DNA of 8,694 nt from an uncultured Anaerosacchariphilus sp. (GTDB taxonomy: Bacteria; Bacillota; Clostridia; Lachnospirales; Lachnospiraceae): the NCBI GenBank assembly GCA_934402125.1, contig CAKRTY010000049.1, positions 1 through 8,694 of the forward strand, in the 5' to 3' direction. The translations under genes were made by a program, and so were the position numbers. Below are positions 1 to 5,153 of this stretch, piece by piece. Each line of letters starts with the position of its first letter. Positions within the stretch are counted from its first letter, which is position 1. The notes under the pieces were generated by a model that worked only from the letters and a program-made list of their open reading frames with translations, was not told where the DNA came from and searched no databases.

Positions 1-1134
1 CACATAGGCCGTCTGTCCCTCTTCCAGATTTACGACATCATATTCGTCCACCGAAGCGTCCACAATGAAATTATGGACATCCTGAATCTCGTAAATGGTG
101 CCGCCGGCGAATACATTATCCTCTTCCACATTGAGGGCGGTAATTGTTCCGGACATGGAAGCGTAAACCGTACAATCCGCCAGCTGTTCTTCATAGTCCT
201 CAACCTGATTCCGGGTGTCGTCCTCCGTCACCAGCTGATCCTGCAGCTTTGCCTTCTCGTAGGTTTTTTCTGCCTGCTCTACGGTGCTGTCATACTGATC
301 CTGTACCTTCTCCTTCTCTGACTGGGCCTGCTCATAAGCGCTGTAGGCCTGGGAGGTATTATTTTTTGCCTGTTCATAAGCAGCCTGTGCCTCACTGACG
401 GCTTTTTCCGCCGCCTCATAGGCAGTCTTCGCGTTGCTGTAGGTCTCATAAGCGCTGCTGCAGCTTTCCGGAAGGGAGCCGTTTACACTGCTTAAATATC
501 CTTCCAGATCCGTAATGGTTACGCTGCTGTCCGCTGCCTGGATCGCGCTTTTTAAGGCTGCGGCCGCCTGCTGATACGCGGATTTCAGGCTTTCGGTGTC
601 ATACTGGGCTTTCACACGGTTCCAGGTGTCCAGAGCCTCCTGCTCCGCAGTCTGGGCGTCTCCATAGGCGCTCTTATACGCATCTCTGGTGTCTCTGGCG
701 TCCTGCAGGGAATCCTCCGCATCCGACAGGGTATCCTGATACTGGGTCTCATAATTATCCAGGGCACTGAGCTGCTGATTGACCGAATCGTTGTTTTTCG
801 CGTCTGCCAGGGATTTCTCGATATCCGAGGAATCAAAGGTACAGATGATATCGCCCTCCTGTACCTCGTCTCCTACCTCCACATAAACCTTTGTGACCTT
901 GATATCCTTCAGCGTCGTACTGGCAGTCTTGCCATTGGCCGTGGCCAGGGTTCCGGTGACGCTGACGGAGTTGGTCAGATCCATTTTCTGGATCTGCGCC
1001 GTCTCCAGGGTCATGGCCTGCAGCTGAGGCTTATTCTTTTTGCCGCGCCAGATCACGCCTGCCACAAGGGCTCCAATCAAAACCAGAATCAAAAATACGG
1101 TCAAAACCTTCCACTTTTTCTTCCACAATCTCAC
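1..1134 (-). CDS. HlyD/MacA-family efflux adaptor subunit, N-terminal part (C-terminus off the left edge)
   Basis: Adaptor of a likely MacAB-type ABC exporter, tethered in the membrane and projecting outward. The gene starts at GTG 1134-1132, 7 nt after a GGAGG core in AGGAGG (about 1141-1146), and is open for 378 codons to the window edge. A Trp/Lys-rich start (LWKKKWK) leads into one hydrophobic segment at residues about 10-30, with no lipobox or clear cleavage site. Residues about 74-101 (VTKVYVEVGDEVQEGDIIC) form the first half of a biotinyl-lipoyl-like fold. Residues about 103-317 are Ala/Glu/Gln-rich helix, with repeated AYEQA-type units and a break near 200-225 that probably marks the hairpin tip. 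Residues about 319-352 (VYASMSGTITALNVEEDN) form the second lipoyl half, and a beta-barrel begins after it. The family assignment rests on this architecture. Substrate is unknown, and the expected ATPase and permease partners are outside the window. It is divergent from the amidase gene. Confidence 0.87.
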   Translation of the reverse strand, partial: MRLWKKKWKVLTVFLILVLIGALVAGVIWRGKKNKPQLQAMTLETAQIQKMDLTNSVSVTGTLATANGKTASTTLKDIKVTKVYVEVGDEVQEGDIICTFDSSDIEKSLADAKNNDSVNQQLSALDNYETQYQDTLSDAEDSLQDARDTRDAYKSAYGDAQTAEQEALDTWNRVKAQYDTESLKSAYQQAAAALKSAIQAADSSVTITDLEGYLSSVNGSLPESCSSAYETYSNAKTAYEAAEKAVSEAQAAYEQAKNNTSQAYSAYEQAQSEKEKVQDQYDSTVEQAEKTYEKAKLQDQLVTEDDTRNQVEDYEEQLADCTVYASMSGTITALNVEEDNVFAGGTIYEIQDVHNFIVDASVDEYDVVNLEEGQTAYV

Positions 1135-1185
1135 ACTTCGTCCTCCTTCATAAACTCCGGTCTGGCATTTATTGTAAAAAAAATT

Positions 1186-1250
1186 TGTGACTGTTTTTTG
1201 TATAAGCTGTGAGGAAATCGTGTGAATCCTGTGATTTTTCTGTGTTCACA
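1186..1250. promoter_or_regulatory. Phased TGTGA direct repeats in the divergent intergenic region
   Basis: The pentamer TGTGA occurs at 1186-1190, 1208-1212 and 1230-1234, exactly 22 bp apart. A TGTG follows 11 bp later at 1241-1244, where TGTGTTCACA is also a near-palindrome. A further out-of-phase copy lies at 1221-1225. Repeats on one face of the helix at 11/22-bp steps resemble the direct-repeat operators of OmpR/PhoB-type response regulators. That reading is inference; no regulator gene is in the window. The repeats lie between the divergent starts of the adaptor and the amidase and could control either gene. Confidence 0.35.
1199..1226 (-). promoter_or_regulatory. Candidate sigma-A promoter for the efflux adaptor
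   Basis: On the minus strand TTCACA (1226-1221; 5 of 6 to TTGACA) is followed after 16 bp by TATACA (1204-1199; 4 of 6 to TATAAT). This would start transcription roughly 55 nt before the GTG start at 1134. It overlaps the TGTGA repeats, as expected for a regulated promoter. The -10 match is mediocre, so this is only a candidate. Confidence 0.25.
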
Positions 1251-1275
1251 CCGAATTCTTCCGTGCATATCTATA
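1247..1275 (+). promoter_or_regulatory. Weak candidate mother-cell (sigma-K-like) promoter for the amidase
   Basis: CACA at 1247-1250 followed 15 bp later by GCATA (1265-1269) and a TA-rich stretch resembles the sigma-K pattern (AC, about 16 bp, CATAnnnTA). The final TA is out of register by one base. A start near 1280 would leave a short leader with the ribosome binding site at 1292-1296. It is listed because B. subtilis cwlC, the closest-looking known gene, is sigma-K dependent. The motif is degenerate and could be chance. Confidence 0.18.
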
Positions 1276-1291
1276 TAAAAAACCTGCGTAC

Positions 1292-1296
1292 AGGAG
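1292..1296 (+). promoter_or_regulatory. Ribosome binding site that fixes the amidase start
   Basis: AGGAG lies 5 nt before ATG 1302. The reading frame stays open upstream to an ATG at 1209, but the 31 extra residues have no Shine-Dalgarno sequence, do not form a signal peptide and fall outside the conserved domain, so translation most likely begins at 1302. Confidence 0.7.
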
Positions 1297-1301
1297 AACC
1301 T

Positions 1302-2141
1302 ATGGTTGAAAAAATTGTAATCGACGCCGGCCACGGTGGAAAAAACCCCGGCGCCGTCTATCAGGGACGCCGGGAGAGCGACGACGCCCTCCGCCTTGCC
1401 ATGGCAGTGGGAAATATTCTGGAGGAAAATGGCTATGATGTTATCTATACCCGAACCACCGACGCTACCCAGTCCGTTGGTCAGAAGGCTGCCATCGCCA
1501 ATGAAGAAGGTGCCGATCTTTTTCTTTCCATTCACCGCAACGCCGCCGACTATCCGGGCCAGTATGATGGAATCCAGACCCTGCTCTATGACGATTCCGG
1601 ACTCAAAAAAAAGATAGCTGAGCGGATCAACGCCAATCTGGAGGCTCTGGGCTTTCGAAATATCGGCGTCGATATCCGGCCCAATCTGGTGGTTTTAAAC
1701 AGCACCCGGATGCCTGCCCTTCTGGTTGAGGCCGGGTTTATCGACAGCGATAAGGACAATCAGCTTTTTGACAGCCGTTTCCAGGCTCTGGCCCAGGCCA
1801 TTGCCGATGGGATCATGGAGACTCTGGAGGAATCCGCTGCCGCAGAGGAAGGCGTTTCCGCCGACTCGCTTTCTCCCGTAGCTTCCGTAAGCAGCCAGGC
1901 AGAAGATCCTTCCCTGCCTGATAAAGAGCTTTACCGGGTACAGGCAGGCGCCTACCGGGAGCGGGAATACGCGGAAAATCTTTTAAGTCTTCTGGAAAAT
2001 GACGGCTTCCCCGCCTACATCATTTATCATGACGGCCTTTATAAGGTGCAGATCGGCGCCTACGCCCGGCTCAGCAACGCCATCGCCATGGAGCGGGAGG
2101 TACGGGAAAAGGGCTATAATACCTACATCACCACCTGCTGA
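1302..2141 (+). CDS. CwlC-like N-acetylmuramoyl-L-alanine amidase (Amidase_3 plus SPOR), no signal peptide
   Basis: A 279-aa zinc amidase that cleaves the bond between N-acetylmuramic acid and L-alanine in peptidoglycan. Amidase_3 spans about residues 3-190. It begins KIVIDAGHGGKNPGA, and the expected zinc ligands are present: His11 (DAGHGG), Glu25 (GRRES) and His78 (SIHRNA), with the catalytic Glu143 in LLVEAGFIDS. A low-complexity Ser/Ala/Glu linker (about 191-206) leads to a SPOR domain at 207-279 with the internal pseudo-repeat LYRVQAGAY / LYKVQIGAY. SPOR domains bind glycan strands lacking stem peptides. There is no signal peptide or membrane segment. This matches B. subtilis CwlC, a mother-cell lysis amidase of about 255 aa with the same order of domains and also leaderless. 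The gene is divergent from the adaptor and convergent with the baseplate operon. A role in spore release, or in releasing the contractile particle, is inference. Confidence 0.94.
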   Translation: MVEKIVIDAGHGGKNPGAVYQGRRESDDALRLAMAVGNILEENGYDVIYTRTTDATQSVGQKAAIANEEGADLFLSIHRNAADYPGQYDGIQTLLYDDSGLKKKIAERINANLEALGFRNIGVDIRPNLVVLNSTRMPALLVEAGFIDSDKDNQLFDSRFQALAQAIADGIMETLEESAAAEEGVSADSLSPVASVSSQAEDPSLPDKELYRVQAGAYREREYAENLLSLLENDGFPAYIIYHDGLYKVQIGAYARLSNAIAMEREVREKGYNTYITTC

Positions 2142-2151
2142 AGAGGATTAT

Positions 2152-2184
2152 AAAAAGGGAGCAGTTCCTGACTGCTCCCTTTTT
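2152..2184. terminator. Bidirectional Rho-independent terminator
   Basis: A perfect 14-bp stem, AAAAAGGGAGCAGT (2152-2165) pairing with ACTGCTCCCTTTTT (2171-2184), closes a 5-nt loop TCCTG. The A run on the left and T run on the right give a U tract in either transcript. It starts 10 nt after the amidase stop and ends 10 nt before the stop of the tail protein gene, so it should insulate two convergent transcripts. Confidence 0.9.
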
Positions 2185-2194
2185 CCTGTCAAAT

Positions 2195-3289
2195 TTATCC
2201 GAGGATATAGCTTCCATCCAGGGCAAAGCCTGCCGCTCCTGCCTGCTCCGGCCGGGACAGGCGACTGTTCCGATCCAGATAGCAATGGGTATCCATGTGG
2301 CTGCTCCAGTTCAGCAGCACCAGCTTTCCCTCCAGCCCCAGAGGGGTGAATTCCCGAAGCAGACGTTCCAGTCTTTCCCGCTCCGGCTGTTTTTCTTCCC
2401 CTGTCACGTCCAGGATTACCGTAAACGTATCCTCATTTTTTCCGTACAGCCGCTGATAGATCTGAAGTGGCTCCTGATTTCGGCTCATCCAGTCATGCCA
2501 TTTGAAATATTCCACCAGCACCGCTTCCCGGCCAGTGACAAATTTTAGCATTTCCAGAAGTACCCGGCCGGTTCCCCGGCCGCTTTCCAGCTCTCCCATC
2601 CGGCCCAGCAGAATCCGAAGCTGCTCCGGCGTATATTCCTGTCCGGCTGCCCGGTTTCCCGTCCATTCTGCGAAAACCGGGAGATTTTCCCGGGGCGTAC
2701 TCTCGTAATCCAGATACTCCAAAAGCCGGTCCACCCGTTCCTCCAGATCCTCGTAGACGCTCTGAAAGCCGCACAGATAGCGTTCGAAGAAAGCGTTCCT
2801 TCCCTCTTCCTGATAGATTTCCGGCAGATATTCTACAAAGCTTCTCCAGGGGAATTCCACCCGGAAGCCTTCGATAGTAAAGGAGCTGTCGCTTCCCGCT
2901 CCCAGCACCCGGATCAGCACCCAGAGATACCGGCCCTGCAGCCCGTGAAGCAGCAGATCCGGCGTATTGACCCGGCGCACACTTTTCCAGTCCCCAAAAG
3001 CCTCCTCCGGCGCTCTGCCCTCTTTCCAGAGCTGTTCCACGGTCCCGGACAAATCCGTATCCGCGGCAGCCGCGAAAATTTCATATTTACAGTGATGGAA
3101 GCTTCCCTCCAGCACCAGCCGGTGCCAGGTTCCTTCCTGATCCATGGAATCATAGACCGGAGCCAGGTAGAGAAACGCTCCGCTTCCTTCTCCGGTCAGC
3201 CGGTACTCCTCCGTCAGCTTCATCCGGCGGGTTTTTCCTTCCTTCAGGCCCAGCCGGTAAAAATTCAGTTTTTTTCCAGTCTCCATCAT
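2195..3289 (-). CDS. TIGR02242-type phage tail / eCIS baseplate tail protein, last gene of the operon
   Basis: A 364-aa structural protein related to phage P2 tail protein I and the TIGR02242 domain found in eCIS baseplates. Residues about 20-147 look like a beta-sandwich and end GRYLWVLIRV...FRVEFP. This leads straight into the family hallmark YLPEIYQEE (from residue 154), FFERYL and helical residues to about 250, including the conserved RGT (238-240) before LLEMLKFVTG. A mixed C-terminal region follows, ending DGSYILG. An in-frame ATG lies 9 nt upstream at 3298, but the GGAGG core (3300-3304) is only 1 nt from it and 10 nt from ATG 3289, so 3289 is preferred; the longer form would be 367 aa. 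It begins 19 nt after the 614-aa gene and is followed by the terminator. It probably sits at the wedge periphery, where fibres attach in phage P2. Confidence 0.86.
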   Translation of the reverse strand: MMETGKKLNFYRLGLKEGKTRRMKLTEEYRLTGEGSGAFLYLAPVYDSMDQEGTWHRLVLEGSFHHCKYEIFAAAADTDLSGTVEQLWKEGRAPEEAFGDWKSVRRVNTPDLLLHGLQGRYLWVLIRVLGAGSDSSFTIEGFRVEFPWRSFVEYLPEIYQEEGRNAFFERYLCGFQSVYEDLEERVDRLLEYLDYESTPRENLPVFAEWTGNRAAGQEYTPEQLRILLGRMGELESGRGTGRVLLEMLKFVTGREAVLVEYFKWHDWMSRNQEPLQIYQRLYGKNEDTFTVILDVTGEEKQPERERLERLLREFTPLGLEGKLVLLNWSSHMDTHCYLDRNSRLSRPEQAGAAGFALDGSYILG

Positions 3290-3299
3290 AACCGGCATT

Positions 3300-3304
3300 C
3301 CTCC
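3300..3304 (-). promoter_or_regulatory. Shine-Dalgarno sequence that decides the tail protein start
   Basis: The 10 nt between the TGA of the 614-aa gene (3309-3311) and ATG 3298 read AAGAGGAGGA on the coding strand. The GGAGG core is 1 nt from that ATG, too close for efficient use, while ATG codons at 3289 and 3286 lie 10 and 13 nt away. The first start is possible only if the weaker upstream GAGG (3303-3306, 4 nt spacing) is used. Confidence 0.5.
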
Positions 3305-3308
3305 TCTT

Positions 3309-5153
3309 TCAGCAGAACTCGAAGTCTGATTCCTTTAGGTAAGCCAGCGCGTCCTCCCGGAGCAGCAGATCCCCCCGGTTGTTCTTCTCCGCGGCGCTGC
3401 CCGTCCGTTCCAGATGCAGCTCCCGGACTTTCTCCACGCCCTCCAGGTTTTCCAGGGCTGTATACAGCTTTCCATAGGAAATCACCGCTCCAAAGCTTTT
3501 TCCTCTGATTTCCTGCTGCAGACATTCCCGCACCGCTCTGCGGACGGCAGGCGTATCCTGTCTGAGCTTAATCCTGCCATACACTTCCACGCCCACATAC
3601 CGGGGCGATACAATCCGTACCCTGGTGTTGATCAGGCGGAAGGACTCCAGATATTCCTCCAGAAGCTTCCGGTAAACCGGGCTCAGCTCGGGACACTTTT
3701 CCTCACTCCAGGGCTTTACTACGACAACTACCTCATTGCTTCCCGCTTCCTGCCGGTGCAGTTCCCCGTAAAGTTTTCCCGGAATCACATGCACCTTTTC
3801 CAGCATAAGCCCCGGCGTCCCGCCGATGATTTCTTCATAATCCCGCTCCGCCGCCAGCCGTCTCTGGGTAAATAATTCCTGCTCCAGCCGGGCCAGCATT
3901 TCCTTCAGGCTTTCCCTGGATCTGCCATTCTCGATAGCCAGCGGATTGTGTATCCTATACGGAAAGCTTTCTTCATTTTCAAAGGTACGAAGCTCTCCTG
4001 CCTGGACATTTCCGGCGCCGCACAGGGAGGTTACCAGCCCTGTCACGTAGATTTCCTGCTTCTGGCGCGGTACAGCTCCATGAATTCCATCTCCGAAGCG
4101 AATCATCTGCCGTTTCCGGTCATAGGTAAATACCTGCTCCTCATAGCCAGCCTCTTCCAGGTTCTCCCGGTGCTGATATAAGGCTGTTTCCCCGTCGCTT
4201 CCACAGATCAGCAGGGAAAATCTCCAGGCGTCCGGATAGTCAAACAGAAGCTCCTGCCCTGCACAGCCGTCTGTGACGCCGATACGAAGTCCTTCCAGCC
4301 GTTCTCCTTCTCTGCAGACAGTCCTTTGCTGCACCACCGGAAGCGGATTGACACAGACCAGTCCCAGCCTGGGCGAACAGTCGTAGGTGTTTTCCGTAAG
4401 CACGGCCCGGATATAGAAGGCCTCCGGCATATCCGGATCCGGGCGCAGAGGCTGCATACTTCCCGTAAGCTCTGGCCATACAAAGCCGCTCCGGAGAAAT
4501 CCGCAGGTGTCGTCCTCAACCGGAATATCGATCCAGCCCTTTTCTGTAAAAATCTGCCATTTCAATACTGCCAGGCAAATCCGGCCGGAAAAGGGATTTC
4601 GTTTTTCATTTTTTTCTACACAGAGATAGAGCGCGTCTCCCTGCTGCAGAGCTTTCTCAAATCCAAAATAGACGGCCTGCTCTCCCCATTTTCCTGTAGG
4701 GAACATCTCCGCGTAATCCCCGTCCACTCCGGCAAAGGCCGTCAGATCCGCAAGCTCTCCTGCTTCTTCCCGCAAGAACGCCTGGAACCGGTTCGTCTCC
4801 ACCCGGTAGTCCTCTTCTGTCTCAAAGGGAATCTCTCCTGCCAGCAACGCCGTCCCGCCGGGAATCACCTGTCCGGATCCGGCCGCCTCTGCCACCACAT
4901 AGCCTCTGGCCGGGCAGGCTGCCTTGGGAAGAATACCCAGAAGCTTCAGGTATTTTTCCACATGGGCGTCCCCTGTGGCATTCATATAATAATCCAGCAT
5001 ATCGGTCAGCCATGCGTACAGCTCCAGTACGGTAATACCCGGATCATGGCTGTTGAAATCCGTCCACTCCGCTGTCATAGCCGGAATCCGGCTGACAGCC
5101 CTCTGTTTTATCTGCTCATAGGTCACCTGATCCAACTGGGGTACTTTTAACAT
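3309..5153 (-). CDS. Baseplate J-like protein, TIGR02243 putative baseplate assembly protein (eCIS wedge)
   Basis: A 614-aa wedge component. The N-terminus carries the TIGR02243 signature: EWTDFNSHDPGITVLELYAW (residues 29-48), then LTDMLDYYMN and KYLKLLGI, followed by a beta-rich region. The C-terminal half has the classic baseplate J elements: IRFGDGIHGAVP (351-362), GAGNVQAGEL (379-388), NPLAIENGRSRESL (403-416), RRLAAERDYEEI (431-442), SPRYVGVEVYGRI (516-528) and FGAVISYGKLYTALENLEGV (554-573). In Afp/PVC-type particles two such proteins form the heterodimeric wedge, like T4 gp6/gp7. This is one of the pair, but which one is not clear. Its ATG overlaps the upstream stop by 7 bp (ATGTTAA) and has GAGGTGA 4 nt before it, so translation is probably coupled. 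It ends in Cys. Confidence 0.92.
   Translation of the reverse strand: MLKVPQLDQVTYEQIKQRAVSRIPAMTAEWTDFNSHDPGITVLELYAWLTDMLDYYMNATGDAHVEKYLKLLGILPKAACPARGYVVAEAAGSGQVIPGGTALLAGEIPFETEEDYRVETNRFQAFLREEAGELADLTAFAGVDGDYAEMFPTGKWGEQAVYFGFEKALQQGDALYLCVEKNEKRNPFSGRICLAVLKWQIFTEKGWIDIPVEDDTCGFLRSGFVWPELTGSMQPLRPDPDMPEAFYIRAVLTENTYDCSPRLGLVCVNPLPVVQQRTVCREGERLEGLRIGVTDGCAGQELLFDYPDAWRFSLLICGSDGETALYQHRENLEEAGYEEQVFTYDRKRQMIRFGDGIHGAVPRQKQEIYVTGLVTSLCGAGNVQAGELRTFENEESFPYRIHNPLAIENGRSRESLKEMLARLEQELFTQRRLAAERDYEEIIGGTPGLMLEKVHVIPGKLYGELHRQEAGSNEVVVVVKPWSEEKCPELSPVYRKLLEEYLESFRLINTRVRIVSPRYVGVEVYGRIKLRQDTPAVRRAVRECLQQEIRGKSFGAVISYGKLYTALENLEGVEKVRELHLERTGSAAEKNNRGDLLLREDALAYLKESDFEFC

Larger units (their letters stand above)
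1135..1301. other. Divergent intergenic region between adaptor and amidase
   Basis: These 167 bp hold the adaptor's Shine-Dalgarno sequence (1141-1146), an A run (1176-1183) and a T run (1194-1199), the TGTGA repeats, the two candidate promoters listed separately and the amidase ribosome binding site. TATAAG at 1201-1206 also resembles a plus-strand -10 box, but has no matching -35 at normal spacing. No small gene, riboswitch fold or terminator was seen. Confidence 0.8.

Noticed and set aside
1241..1250. TGTGTTCACA as a CRP-type palindromic operator
   Set aside because: Canonical CRP sites need TGTGA and TCACA half-sites about 6 bp apart. Here the halves abut and the organism is probably a Clostridia, so the direct-repeat reading is preferred.
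1209..1301. A 31-residue N-terminal extension of the amidase from ATG 1209
   Set aside because: There is no ribosome binding site before 1209, the extension is Cys/Ser-rich with no signal-peptide hydrophobic core, and homologues such as CwlC begin right at the catalytic domain. ATG 1302 has AGGAG 5 nt upstream.
1131..1535. A 134-codon minus-strand frame reaching ATG 1535, antisense to the amidase
   Set aside because: It overlaps the conserved amidase catalytic region and ends at the true adaptor start. Its last codons coincide with the adaptor's ribosome binding site.
4326..5150. A 274-codon open frame on the plus strand opposite the 614-aa baseplate gene
   Set aside because: It is the antisense of clearly conserved baseplate J sequence, and its translation has no coherent motif or ribosome binding site.
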